Below are positions 26,555 to 39,213 of a stretch of 64,000 bases of DNA, piece after piece; position 1 is the stretch's first letter, and the number at the start of each line of letters is the position of its first letter. The position numbers and the translations under genes are program-made. Under the pieces are notes generated by a model. That model was not told the origin of the DNA. It worked only from the letters and a program-made list of their open reading frames with translations, and did no database searches. Source of the DNA: Dipetalonema caudispina (taxonomy: Eukaryota; Nematoda; Chromadorea; Rhabditida; Onchocercidae); NCBI GenBank assembly GCA_013365325.1, contig JABVXV010000172.1, positions 1 to 64,000 on the forward strand, in the 5' to 3' direction.

Positions 26555-28213
26555 TCAGAACTGGAAATGGTAGGAAGCGGTCCATTTATCATTATTATGA
26601 ATTAACCGTACTGGATGAGCATTACCGAAACTGTTTGATGCTACTACGACAATTTCATCTATATCATTTGCAGCACTGCCAAAAATACGTTTACTGGTTG
26701 TTACAACAGAACTCAGCTCCCAGGTTGTTGAAAATTTACGCTTCCAATAAACATGATACATATCTGCACGTGGCGTTAAATCCCAGCGTAATAATAAATC
26801 ACCATCCGGATTTGGAACAGCTTTTAGGCCAGATACGGTAGCTGGTCGACTATCTGCATTTTCCATTCGACATTGAAATATAGAGAACGTATAAACAGCG
26901 CATGCATGTGGGATAGTATCCAATTTGTTCATCTGAAAGCCATCGCAAAGTGGTAAACAAATACCGGGGACCTTTTTTCGTAAACAACAGGCACCTTCAT
27001 CAACACCTGCTGTTGTACAAGTAAGAAATTTGCTTATTTCATCTTCACAGTGGCTGTTGATGAATGATTCCGCTCGTAGAGCAGCATGCTTACCGAATTC
27101 GGAACCACAAACGGCAACACAAGGTGAACGAATTCCCAAACGTTGACAACACGTATATGGTGGTTCCGGTGGTATTGGCGTTGCTGAAGTTAGCACACGC
27201 TGCACCACTCGAATATCAGCACTGGAACTGCCGAAATCGTTGGTTGCAATACAGCGATAGGTACCGAAATCTGATGGCTTCAGGAATCTAATTTGGAGAG
27301 CAGAAACATAATGCCTTGGATGCTCATGGGATGAAATATAATTCGTGAAGCTGTACTTGTCTCCTCCAACCTTCTCGTAGTGACCCGTTTTTTCCTGCAT
27401 TTTCTTCCATTCAAAGTGAGCACTTTTGTGAGTGGTACCAGGCATTTCCATCCGGCAAGCAACTGTCACCGAAGATGCATCACCAGGAATTGAAACAGTT
27501 TCACGATATGGGACAACCCTAGGCGCTACCCCAGCTGTGTAGAAATGTACTGTCTCAGAAGGCAGCGATCGATTGCGTCCGTCACGAGTTACTGCAATTA
27601 CATGCACCGAATATTTGCTATCAGCGCGTAAACTTGTAAGTGTAACTTTAGAACTCCGAGTATTGATGGTCTTTTCGATGAAACCGCTCTCAGCTTCTTT
27701 ACAGATAACTTGATACGACTCAGCAAGATTTGAATTAACTGCTGGTGGTGACCACGAGAGCACAACACTATCCGTGCTTTTAGAAACGATATGTAACGAT
27801 AAAGGTGACGTGGGAATGTTCAAATAGCCACGCTCGAAGCAACGAAACATGGGATGCAAATTGATGGCTAAACAGGTCTGATACTTATCCCAGGCTGCAA
27901 TCCCATCGATACCCTCTCCACGACACATCCCGAAGCAGGCATTTTCATCACGATCCTTCGCTTCACTCATACAGCAATGAATATGATCACGACCATCAGC
28001 CAAGCATTCCGAGATTGCATTCATATACGGTTGACAATTCAATTTTCGTTCAAAAATATTGTAAACATCGAAATCATTGGGTGGATTCTGGGGATTACAC
28101 AACATCCGTGTACACGTCTCCGTCACGCCACGTTTTCGACAGCACTGTCCGACGACAATTGCGCCTACACCGTTGCAGACGTTATACACGAACAGAAACA
28201 GCGACAACCACAT
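26555..28213 (-). CDS. Secreted DB-module / fibronectin III / immunoglobulin protein
   Basis: An unbroken frame encodes 552 residues from the chosen ATG. Domain order, with rough positions: signal peptide (MWLSLFLFVYNVCNGVGAI), DB cysteine module at 24-131 (starts CCRKRG and includes a CC pair), FN3 at 134-226 (VVLSWSPP, YSVHVIAVT), Ig at 232-338 (VACRME ... DFGTYRCIATNDFG), second DB module at 355-455 (CCQRLG, ACCLRKK), FN3 at 460-546 (LLLRWDL ... VVVASNSFGN). DB modules are nematode-typical. The arrangement resembles the C. elegans igdb class of Ig/FN3/DB proteins, whose function is poorly known; an extracellular adhesion or matrix role is inference. The frame is open a further 59 codons upstream to 28390, but that leader is Glu/Gly/Arg-rich and would bury the signal peptide, so I start at 28213. 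The lack of introns in 1.66 kb is unusual beside its neighbours. Confidence 0.85.
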   Translation of the reverse strand: MWLSLFLFVYNVCNGVGAIVVGQCCRKRGVTETCTRMLCNPQNPPNDFDVYNIFERKLNCQPYMNAISECLADGRDHIHCCMSEAKDRDENACFGMCRGEGIDGIAAWDKYQTCLAINLHPMFRCFERGYLNIPTSPLSLHIVSKSTDSVVLSWSPPAVNSNLAESYQVICKEAESGFIEKTINTRSSKVTLTSLRADSKYSVHVIAVTRDGRNRSLPSETVHFYTAGVAPRVVPYRETVSIPGDASSVTVACRMEMPGTTHKSAHFEWKKMQEKTGHYEKVGGDKYSFTNYISSHEHPRHYVSALQIRFLKPSDFGTYRCIATNDFGSSSADIRVVQRVLTSATPIPPEPPYTCCQRLGIRSPCVAVCGSEFGKHAALRAESFINSHCEDEISKFLTCTTAGVDEGACCLRKKVPGICLPLCDGFQMNKLDTIPHACAVYTFSIFQCRMENADSRPATVSGLKAVPNPDGDLLLRWDLTPRADMYHVYWKRKFSTTWELSSVVTTSKRIFGSAANDIDEIVVVASNSFGNAHPVRLIHNNDKWTASYHFQF

Positions 28214-28390
28214 GTGAACAATTGGGGGACAATCCTTCACACCGGGAAAGCAAACACAGGTTGGCCGCCCTTTCAAGGTCTTCCGCTGATGATACCTTCC
28301 ATCTTCCTCCCCCTCCCCCTCAGTTTCCTTCTCACCCCCCGTCCTCTCTCCCCTCGAGCATTCATTAACGCCCAAATCAACTCCTGCCAA

Positions 28391-30390
28391 CTACTTTTAT
28401 AGACATTATTTCAAAAAAAAAAAAAAAAAAAAAAAAAAAGAAAATTTTGTTCTCATTGCAATTTCTATTGATACCACTGTTATCATTTCCGCTATTAACG
28501 TAACGTAATCAACTCTTGCATCACTCATATTCCTATTTTATCATTTAGGAAAAACCGATATACATTCTCGACACAATATTATTCATATCTCTTCATCCTA
28601 ATACCAGCCACGTATAATGGAGTACAACATTAGTTAAAAATCTTTCGATTGCTACCATTGATCATGTATGAAAAGCTAGAAACATGATATTACTGACAAC
28701 GCAGAGCAAAAGTTACAAGTTACAGTTCGTAAACAATTAGCAGAACTTATCTCGAGCTAACTTAATGAGCTCATAAATTGGATTAGGGATATTTCCTTCC
28801 CTTGTAATATGATGGCAAAATAGTCAATAGAAGATTGAATTTTTCATCCATGAACCATTTAGTCCAAAGAATGAAAGACCAATTTATAGGGTGAGTCGCC
28901 AATCTTTATGGATACTTTTGACACCACTTTTTATTACTCCATATCTAAAATGTCATAACATTCTGACGACAAAACCAATGAAAAGTACTGGATGAGGCAG
29001 CGTTTATTCCATTTCCTTCTGAATTATATCAGCAAATACTGAATGAAGTACCATGAATACCATAACCGCTTTGGTATCTATGGTATTTTTATTATCAACA
29101 TAAATGATTACGTATCTAGTGTTCCCGGATTTCATTTCATCTAACAAGCAATTAAAAACAAAAGAATCTGTGTCTGTTTGTTTACGTAATCATCTCCACA
29201 AAGGTGTTAGAACGATTGTTTCCCGTTGGTAATTAATCTGTCACCGAATTAGGCTACTCCTTGACCCGGTTTATTTACCACTTACTGAAATGAAAGTTAC
29301 CATCTTACACAAATCGTTCTCTCTCACTCTCTTTCCATTACATTCGATCATTTCCGCATTACAAAACAAATCGCTTGTGTAATACAAACACTGCATCATT
29401 TACACCACATTTCAGGATGTTAGTCCAGAATTTTCACACTTTTGATCACTAAACGCTCATGATTTCCTGGCGAAAACAGTCATTTTTCTAATCTTTCAGA
29501 TCTATTACTCGTTACTTTCCTGCTATTTTATAAATGAGCAGTTTTCCGTACTATGAATGGAAACTACATAAATAATAAAAATTTATCCTCATATTTCTTA
29601 CTAATATGACAAAAAGCTTCACTCAACAGAATAATGAACTGTTACACGAGGCGAATAAAATTGGAGATCACTACACGTGAGTGTTTAAAATTGCGTTTAA
29701 GTGAAAGGATAAGGCGACACTCAAGTTTCGGTATATTTCAAAATAATGATCAGAGGGAAAGAACAAGAACACACAATAGTGATTTCTACCTGATGAAAAT
29801 AACGTCCAAAAAAAGCAAATAGGCACAAATCAATATAAAAAACATTAAAAATGTCCCTTGAGTGTACTTACCTTTTACCCGAGCTGCAAAATTTCGCCTT
29901 CTGAAGATGGAACAGCAGCTCTTTTACAGGCATATTTTCAATTAGGAAACAATAAAGTGTATTATAAACAGAAATATAAGTATCTACATGAGATTTTAAA
30001 ATTTCAAGTTACCTTAAAAACAAGGGTCTTGTTATTACTTGCACTAAAAGAAGTGGTTTGAAAATAAAACAGTCAATTACCTTAAAAATCTCACAAAATA
30101 AAGCAACAATTAAATTGGACTGTAACATTTCATGACCCAGCATTACTATAATTTTCTAATAACGTAAGATAAGTAATAGATTCTAATGCTACATACTGAA
30201 CTATCGCTAAGAAAAATGTTATATTTCATGTCATGGTGACACAAAAAGCATGAATAGGACTAGGACTACCAATTGATAAACTGCTGAATGTATATCACCA
30301 TGGCATAAACATTGCTTATGAGACCAAATGAATCCTTCAATCGAGATATGGAACAAAAAAAAGATTACAAGTAATTCTGCACTTCACAAA
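28391..30390. other. Intergenic region between two minus-strand genes
   Basis: This 2-kb spacer begins with a poly-A run at about 28411-28439 and then has ordinary AT-rich sequence. It should hold the promoter of the DB/FN3/Ig gene and the 3' end of the HPF1-like transcript. I see no coding exon and no RNA gene. The distance argues against an operon. Confidence 0.5.
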
Positions 30391-33079
30391 TTAATTAGAA
30401 CTGCTTCGACGAAATGGCATATGTACCTCTATAATGCGAGCAAATGATTCACGATTCAGTAACTTGTAAGCCGTTGTCAAAAGCTTCTCCGCCATCTTGT
30501 CGAAGAAACCATGATTAGACCAAAATACATCATGTCCAAATTCTAACCCCATTCCAAAATCCTTCTCGTCATTTGCAAACTAAAGTTTACCAGAATAAAC
30601 AGTGATTTTCATTAGGGCTTAATTCTTTTTAAATCTTGTAAGTGGAGATTTATGAAATGACAAGAAAATTCGCGAACTCAGTAATTTACGATTTCTGAAA
30701 CATTACCTGGACACAGCTGACGATTTCCATTATTTTTTCCAGTTTTTTTTGCCTCACAGCTTCATTGCTCGTAGTAGCTACCAAATTTATCAGCTCCTTC
30801 AGTTTTCCTGAAGCAAGATCAAAACATTAAATTCAGCAGAAAAAACTTGTACCTTAAACAAAACTCGAATTTTTGTGTCATGACTATTATCCTCGTGATG
30901 CAACTTCATAATAATCGAATCAAAAACCTGTCTTTTCCTTTAATGGTCTGTATCCAACATCGTTAACAACCTTAACGTATATTCCGATACCATGAAATGG
31001 CAAACCAACGGTTTCCTTTTTGCGTGATTTAGCAATCGTTTTCACGTTGGCAATGAATATTTTATAGCGTTCTAAAGACAAATTTCAATAAATCCTCACA
31101 AAAAAAAAAAACACAAAAAAAAAGAAAATTCATAATTCTTCTAAAACTTCTGCAACATTTACTCACCAATCCAATCTTTCGAAAAAAAGCTTCGGTATTT
31201 AGCTGGTAAAGTATTTCCAACCAGATATGCAATCATGTAGAAAGGATCAACAGCACCAATGACAACGCACTTTGGAAAGTGCTCAGCGTTGTCCACATGA
31301 ACAAGAAGCGGTTTTTCAGTATTAGGTTCATCCCTAAAAATCAAAATTCCCTCATTTGGACGGAAATTTTGGAACAAAAATAAATGACGATAGGACCGAT
31401 GAACACATCCCGCTTAACCCAAAGAATAATCCATGCTGAAAACCAGGACCAGTATTATTTATTCATCCGTTGTTAATAAGTCTATAGTACATCACGACAA
31501 TATGCAGACTAGTTAAAACTGATTAAATTCGTCAAACCATATGTCTGGGCCAAAGGTGCAAAATATGGGGGTTGGTCTAAAAAGTATTGAATTTATTGAA
31601 ATGCACCGAAAAAATTACAACTCAGTAATTTTTCCAAATCCAATTCATTACTTAATAACTGGATAAAATCAATTTTGAAGAATAACATTCCTTATAAGTA
31701 AAGTTTTGTATTCATAAACAATGCTGAAAATAAATAATGCACCTCCAATAGACGAATCGACCATCATTGTAAACCGCCAAGGTTTGCATTTCTGGCAAGT
31801 CGGTAGCATATCTGTCATGCAACAAATATTTTTCCGTGTCTTTATCTTTGAAATGTCCAGCAAGGTAATCAAATACTCCACAAAGTCGCAAAGATTTCAA
31901 ATCTCCAAAAACACCTAAAAATTTAACCGGGATGACACTGCATATAAAAGCTTTTAATACCGCACAGTTCAATCGCATTCCCTGATCAATTTAATCAAAT
32001 AATTGACGTAAAAAACATTAAAACAAGACTTGCACGGAACAAAAAGTCATTGTGACCATTGGTCATGAGTTGGAACAATGATACCGACTACTTTTCAAAC
32101 AATCATCTAAAGAATCCGGATGAATACCTTACTGAGGGTAAATACGGTAACAACAAACTGGAGTAGACACTACTGAATATTGGTATCGGTGGTATCAACC
32201 ACCAAGAATCTAAATAAAAGGGGACTTCAAAGAAATGATTTAATGGTTAGAAATAAGAATTTCCTTTGCACGAATTTATGATAACGTACAGCTTACAGTC
32301 ACTAATCACTGCATGATTTGATTATTAAACTAACACAATAAACAATGCTTTGGGTTATGACAACACTGTGATAACACTGCTAATCCTTAATATGGTATAG
32401 CTATTCCTTCCCCTTTGCACCACTACTGAATATAACACCAAAACCTTAAAAAATTCTTGAAAAATGAAATGGTGACGGGAAGATTTGGTGACGACCAACA
32501 TTAAGAATCTTTTTTTTTTCAGGGAGGCAATTTACGTAATGTACCATAACCATCTTCTCTGGTCACAAAGTAGGAGAAGTGGATTCCATTTCAAATTTCA
32601 TCTAAAAAAATTAAGTTAATATTGTCTACGAATAATTATTCACAAAACTTCTTGTGAATGTAAACACTATTCAAGACATTGCATACATAAGAATGTCTAG
32701 GAATATTGGGAAACAGAAAACAAGGAGAAGGTACGCCTAGAATACACTGGTGATTCGGATAGTGATTTCGAATATATTTGCATACTTTCCTTTTGAAAAT
32801 CAGAAAAACGCCACCCTTAGATTGCAATATGAACTTTAATATCGATAAAGAGTACTATCAGCTTATCTGTCGAAATACTCCCCATAACAAACAACAAAAT
32901 ACCACAGAAGTTTCTAGATACAAAAACTTGCCACATGGATCGCCGTCTTTCTCTGCTAACATCTCGACATGCTTCCAGAAAATGAAGAATTTGTCGGGAA
33001 ACAAGCACAGGTACTTCGTTTCCAGGTCTGTTTTTAGGACATCAGACTCAAATGTGACACGTTTCGGTTTGACTTCCAT
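30391..33079 (-). CDS. Histone PARylation factor 1 (HPF1) homologue
   Basis: HPF1 binds PARP1/PARP2 and completes their active site so that ADP-ribose is attached to serine, chiefly on histones, at DNA breaks. Six exons (33079-32932, 31914-31743, 31333-31167, 31071-30928, 30807-30707, 30579-30391) join in phase to 306 residues; human HPF1 has 346. Seen: FIFWKHVEML (human FYHFWKFCEEL), LRLCGVFDYLAG, PEMQTLAVYNDGR, VGLPFHGIGIYV, NDVGYRPL and FANDEKDFGMGLEFG. The Arg of VGYR and the Glu of FANDE align with human Arg239 and catalytic Glu284, so the cofactor should be competent. The first intron probably starts with GC (TGTG|GCAAGT). An acceptor with a 15-T tract lies 30 nt before the ATG, suiting trans-splicing. 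Alternatively a 30-codon Lys-rich exon at 33978-33889 joins in phase. Confidence 0.92.
32930..32931 (-). promoter_or_regulatory. Probable GC splice donor in the HPF1-like gene
   Basis: The exon ends TGTG and the intron begins GCAAGT, the canonical form of a GC-AG donor. The acceptor at 31915-31916 reads TTTTTAG. A GT three bases upstream (CCAT|GTGGCA) keeps phase but matches the donor consensus poorly; its use would delete one glycine. Confidence 0.65.
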
Positions 33080-33436
33080 TGAATGCGGAGAATGCAAAGA
33101 CGAACTAACCTGAAAAAAAAAAAAAAAGAAAAACAACTTACACACATTTCATTTCAATTTTCATCATGCTTGCCCCTAAATTTATTAATTTTATTTTCAA
33201 ACATTCTTTGCAAGGATTTGAAATGCGTAGTTCATCTACAAATAAAAATCATATATTTTTACTCCAGCTTGTAAAGTTCTCAAATGTAAACCCAAGAATA
33301 CCACATACATCACAGTTACTGTTCTCGTTCATTGGCTTGATTATATTCTCACAAGGCTCTTTACGTTTCTTGTTCATTCCTGAAGCTTTCACACTTAAAA
33401 TTCTTTTTTTTTTTTTTTTCATAAATGGTACTACAT

Positions 33437-33530
33437 TAATCAGTATCAAAATATTACACGTAAATGATATCAGTATATCGAAATATTATACGTACATGGT
33501 ATCAGTGTCGAAATATTACACGTAAATAGT
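33437..33530. repeat. Three-copy degenerate tandem repeat
   Basis: Three copies of a roughly 30-nt unit containing TATCAGT, CGAAATATTA and CACGTAAAT occur head to tail. They lie upstream of the HPF1-like coding sequence, within its first intron if the optional upstream exon is real. The units differ by a few substitutions and small indels. Confidence 0.65.
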
Positions 33531-36197
33531 GAGACATGTTCGATGGAATACCTCTAAATACGTTTGCTTTTCTCCTAGCACCAACGTAAATAATAAAGAA
33601 ACACGCGGCACATCAAAATTGAAAACGTAAAATTATTTTCAAATATGAAATTATTCGTCCGCCATCTCATTACGTATGCCATACGAAGATTACACTTGTG
33701 AAATTTCCGTATCCCAAGGAGAAATTTTGTTTGATTCAGCATGTATACTTCTAATGCAGAGTATGTTACGTCAAATAAACACGCAAAATAGACTACGCTT
33801 GGGATAAATTATCTGACGTCACTTTTTCTCGTAAGTTGAGTGCATTGAAATTTTTGAAACTTGGCAAAATACGCAAAAAGAAAGTCACCTTTACTCTTGA
33901 CTTGATGATTCTTGAACAGAATTCCATTTTCATTACCTTCTTTCCGTTCATGCGTTTGATTACGCTCCTGTCTACCACTACTAGACACTTTTGATACGAT
34001 GAAAATAATTCGATTTTGAAACTATTCCAATTGAAATGTTAAGAATTTGATCCTTTTCAAGCTTAATAAAATGTTAAACCTGTAGTACAATCGATATTTT
34101 TGATTATCCTAGCCATTAGAACAACACTTCTTCAAATACTGATAACAACCGGATAAAGCTATAAATTGTCTCTCTGAAAAAAAAAAAAAAAAAAAAGAAA
34201 AATCCATAATGTTGACCGTCACTATTCCGTTCAAAATTTTCATTAAAATAATACGATTGTGTCGGTGCATGGAATGTCATAAAACATTAACCGTATCCGG
34301 TATTCAATGAATGTCTTGACCATATCAATTTCATCATTTTCATGAAGGTTTTCAAGATTTCATTTTAAATTTTTCTATTATTGTCTTCATAACGCTAGAA
34401 AGTACATTCATGATGATACTTGAAGAAATTATATGGTTCGAAGAGTTGATGAAATTTTTAGGTAAAAGTAATAACAACAGTGGTGGTGATGATGATGATT
34501 GCAATGATTGTAATAATATGGTAGATGATAATAGTGATAACAGAGATTGTAATGTGAGTAACAAATGATGATGACAATAACGACAATACCAATAATAATT
34601 ATACAAGGAGTTTCATAAATGACAAAATTCTTGTCCATGAATTGTTATTTAAAAGTACACAACAAAATTAAATGTATTTAGCACTTATCAAAGTACTGTT
34701 CCGTTATTTATAACATAAAATTACAAATTTGATGGATGATGTAGTGGAAAATGCTTATTGTTATAAGAATAATTGAATTATTTCTGTACACTTTAATCAA
34801 ACCAATAGACGTATTACTGTTTAGTGATCATGAATAAAAAATTAAATGATCCAAGATTAACCGGATAATCTTAATTACAGAATGGAACATAAAGAAGTAC
34901 CATTCGGTTGACATTTGTTAATCTGTTTGAGTAGAACAACTGAAGCGATGGTATGTGATACGTAATTATATCAAATGATACGGTGTATTAAATGAATAAG
35001 TAACAATTTTGATGATTTATTCATGGAATGCTTGCCAGGATATCAATGTTCCGAATATGTTGTTAATTATGTGACCTTCAATTAAACATTTTGAAATGCT
35101 AAATTATGTGAAATTCTTGCTTGTTGAATTTCCAACATTTGATTCATCAAAGCTACTTGTATTTGATTCTTTTAGAATCTCCTCCATCATATAACATTGA
35201 TTGATGATAACACAACAGTATCGATACATATCTTATGATAGTAGCATTCTTGAACATAGCCATACATTGCGCGATCAACAACAATTCCTGGAATACGTCT
35301 TCGATATTGATCCACCGGTTACAAGGACAATGCATATATCCTTTCGCTATGAGACATCTTTAATCATCGGGAAAAGGAATAACCGGAAATATCAGCAACC
35401 AATCGGAATGTAGATGAAAGGACAGTTAGATAGAAGACCTCAAGGTATGTCACCTCGAAGTTTTCATTTGGTAAATAGCCTTATCATACAACAATGCAGT
35501 TAAAGAGAATTTGATGCCAATAAGGAAGGATATGAAGAATGATAGAGAACGGGAAAGGAATGAAATTAAGGAGGACAGATAGGACAGGAATCGAAAAGGA
35601 ATGAGAAGGGGAAAGGAAATGATGATTGGGAGAAGAGGCGGGTGACAACAAACTCGATGATAATAAGAAAGGTTAGGGTATATGGTATGATTTCAAACGA
35701 AAAGATGGAGGAGGTATCGGGAAGTGAAATTTTAACTAAGGTCTCATCGAGTAGTATAGTATTGGTAGTAAGAAGATAGAGGACGAAAGAAAACGGAGGA
35801 AGGTTGAACGACGGAGGGATCGCAATTGTTGTGTTGGGAAGGGGAAAAAGGGTATTTCGCCTTATCCGGGAATGTGGAGAAAGAAGAGGAGAAAGAGGAG
35901 AAGGAAAAGAAGAAGAAGAAGGCGGAGGCGAGCAATATACTAACTACTACGTATATACCAAAAGGTTCGACTGGCTCTGTGTCTGATGTGGTCATTGGTC
36001 ACGGCCCAATTCAGAAGATTTTTGCCGTACCGTCATATCACCCCCTTCGCTTCAATTGGCCATTGTAAGGACGATGTGAAGAGGGTAAAGAGACGAGAAT
36101 TGGGAGGTAAGGATGAAGGTGGACGACATATGTATCATCGCATGATGATGGCATTCCTGCACCTGTATTTTCATCCTCCTCCTCCTCCTCTTCCTTC

Positions 36198-36232
<35 letters not shown>

Positions 36233-37270
36233 CCTCTATCCGCTTCTTCCCTGCTTTTGTAAATCCTACAAAGCACTTTCCAACATTCCCGAAACCTTCC
36301 CCCCCCCTTTTTATCTTAATTTACCCTCCATTTTATTCTCACTTTTCATGGTTACTATTTTCAAAACTTTATTCCTTACTTTAAAAAATTTTCGTTATAA
36401 CGATGATGATAATGTTGATGATGACGATGCGATATATATTTGATGATCTATTTATTACTTTTCAATGCTATCCTCTACCTCACTTTTCTTGTAATTCGTA
36501 GCTCCCAATGTAGACATTGTTTATTGGTACTTTACTAAACAAACAATTTGTTAATTCGAAACGTTTATTTGTTTGATTATTCATTTATTGTTCTTATTCT
36601 CGTAGATAAAAATTTCTTTTAGCAAGTAACTTTTGAATCATTTTCCTTCAACTTTTTATCATTCTTTAAAAAGCTTTCTAAAATATTCACAAATAAAACA
36701 ATTTTATTCATTCCAAGAAAAAACCAGTTCCTACTCCCGGTAAAATGTTCCAAAGCGTTGAGAAATTAAATACCGATCATTGTTGTTGTTACGAACTTTT
36801 CCATCCCTCCTTTTTTGTTCCACTCTTCATTTCCTTTTTTTTTTTTTCTTTTTTTTTTTTTTCTTTTTCAACCTTATTTGTAGTTTAAAAGATTGTATAG
36901 ATATAAACAGATCAATGGTTATATTAAAATACAAATTGTATCGTTGAGATAACACGTTATCATGAATAGTCATTATTGATTTACTTAGATAATATAAGGT
37001 TATTGAATAGTTTTGATTACTAATCACAGTTATATTACATTAAATATAAATTGAAATTTAATAAATTATTGCTCATATATAAATATTTCATCGCTTTGTT
37101 TGATTTGTGATTTTAGTTAACAAAATAAAAAAAAAAAAAAAAGGAAAGTATAATTAAAATTTGAAATCAATGAATGAAGTACAAAAAATATTTTTATAAT
37201 GAAAATACAATCTTTGCTTATAATATATTATCTGGACATTTACAATTCATTCAAAATTTCGTATATATTC

Positions 37271-37272
<2 letters not shown>

Positions 37273-37311
<39 letters not shown>
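37273..37311. repeat. TA dinucleotide microsatellite
   Basis: A near-perfect alternating TA tract of about 39 nt. A poly-T run of about 28 nt follows at 37339-37366. Confidence 0.8.
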
Positions 37312-37313
<2 letters not shown>

Positions 37314-38468
37314 GTAACGTTATGCATATATAAACAGGCTTTTTTTTTTTTTTTTTTTTTTTTTTTCCCTCCGTCCCCCGCTCTTTACTCTTCAAACTAT
37401 TCCTCATCTTTCAATTTAAAACTCCTATCATCTCCACTAAAAAAAATTGATAGATTCATTGATACGTCATTTCCATCATCATATCCCTAAAAGTTGTACT
37501 ACTATATAGCATTCCATAAAAGTATGCCCTCGTTTTATTACTCAATCATTGAAATGAATAATTTCATACTAAAATACTCTACTCTCTTTTAGGTATTGAT
37601 ATACTTATTTCATAGGTTATTCGTTAAAAAAAAAAAAAAAAAAAAAAGTAAAAAAGGGAGAGAAAAAAAAAAAAAAAAAAAAGAAAATTTTTGAAGTTTT
37701 TACGAATTTTTTAAAATGTTATGCGTTTTTTTTTTTTTTTCTTCTTCCTCAAACAATTTTTATTTTTGTTTCTATAATTTTTCGTTTCTTTTCTTTTTTT
37801 CTTTTCTATCCTATTAATAGTAGTCTAAGAAGTCATATAGGCTAAGTACTACTTTTAATTTTTCTTTCGTTTTTTTTTTTTTTTTTTCTTTTTGTTTTGA
37901 TTTTGCCAATAAATAGTTATTTTGAGATGAGACAATTTTGCAAGTTTGTGGAATTTTCCAGATGAATGCTAAAATATAATACTGAGATTCTCTTGTGGAA
38001 AAAAAGGAAGAAGAGGAAAGGAAAAGGGATTCCTCATTCTTTTTTCATTTTTCCTGAAAAAAAAAAAAAAAAGAAAAAATTGACAGGTTGATAACTTTAA
38101 CAAAAGCAATATTTAATCGATTTTTCAAGTAAATTGAATTTATTTGTTGAGGAGAACCTGTATTGTGACATTACACTGATAATGGTAATTGTCCGCATCT
38201 TACAACTGGTCCAATAACTTTGAACTGTTTTGAAATTAGCAAATTCTATGCCATTTTCAAACCCCGTCTTTCTCTTCCTCCTATTATCTCCTTGTCGTTC
38301 TTTTTTTTTTTCTCCTTCCCATTTGCGCAACAACAAAACTCTTTGAAAGGAAGAAGAATGAGTGGGAGGAGGAGGAGGAGGAGGGTTGTCGGATTTTATG
38401 GTATATAAATGAGGAAAGGAAAAAGAATTTATTGGAAATTTTGATTTTACTGTTACTTCTACTAATTG

Positions 38469-38469
<1 letters not shown>

Positions 38470-38501
<32 letters not shown>
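38470..38501. repeat. CTA trinucleotide microsatellite
   Basis: About ten CTA/TAC units in tandem. A second CTA array lies near 43776-43798. Confidence 0.8.
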
Positions 38502-38503
<2 letters not shown>

Positions 38504-39096
38504 ACTAGTGTTGCTGTTAATACTGATGATACTTTGTGATGAAACGAAAAATGATTTTAAAATAATTGCAACGGATGGTATCATCTATTATCCATTTCAA
38601 AAATTGTACTACCTGCTGTGAATGTTATGGGAGAAAGTTTGTGATTTTTGAGGGATAAAATGAAATGGGTAATAATATTACGGAAGAAGAAGAAGGAAAG
38701 AGAGATGAAGACAAAAAAGAAAAGGTAGAAGATTTAAAAGATACCGACAATAAAGCTTTAAATTACCAAAAGAAATATCTTCTACAAAAAGAAAATGCAG
38801 AAATTTTGAAAAAAAAAAAAAAAAAAGAAAAAGAAGAAAGGGAATTCACGACACGTCATCATTTTGATATGGAAATTCCAAATTAACAAATTGAGTAAGC
38901 TATTTATATAATATTTGTATCACATCATCGTATATTTGGGATTAATCGGGAAATCTGGTTATTCTCAGGATTGTTACCCATTTTTTTACCCAATGCAATT
39001 CTTCTCCAATTTTCTTCTTGAATGTTACAAAGCATTCCAAATATGAAATCACATGAGATGAGAACGTACCGGATTTTTTCTTTGTTGTGATTGTTG

Positions 39097-39213
39097 ATAT
39101 GTGTATGTGTATGTATACGTGTATGTGTACGTGTACGTGTGTATGTGTGTATGTGTACGTGTGTATGTGTGTATGTGTATGTGTGTATGTGTGTATGTGT
39201 ATGTGTATGTTTG
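39097..39213. repeat. TG-rich (TGTGTATG/TGTACG) microsatellite
   Basis: Roughly 115 nt of alternating TGTATG, TGTACG and TGTGTATG units. It is purine-pyrimidine alternating and so a candidate for Z-DNA. The Cys-Val frame across it is an artefact. Confidence 0.8.

Noticed and set aside
27977..28402. Plus-strand frames opposite the DB/FN3/Ig gene
   Set aside because: Antisense shadows; the minus-strand frame has clear domains.
33889..33978. Optional first exon of the HPF1-like gene encoding a Lys-rich 30-residue leader
   Set aside because: It joins in phase, but the strong acceptor 30 nt before an internal ATG suits trans-splicing and that start gives a good N-terminus; not included in the model.
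36052..36384. Pro-rich and Arg-rich frames on opposite strands
   Set aside because: Both derive from the CCT/AGG microsatellite tract.
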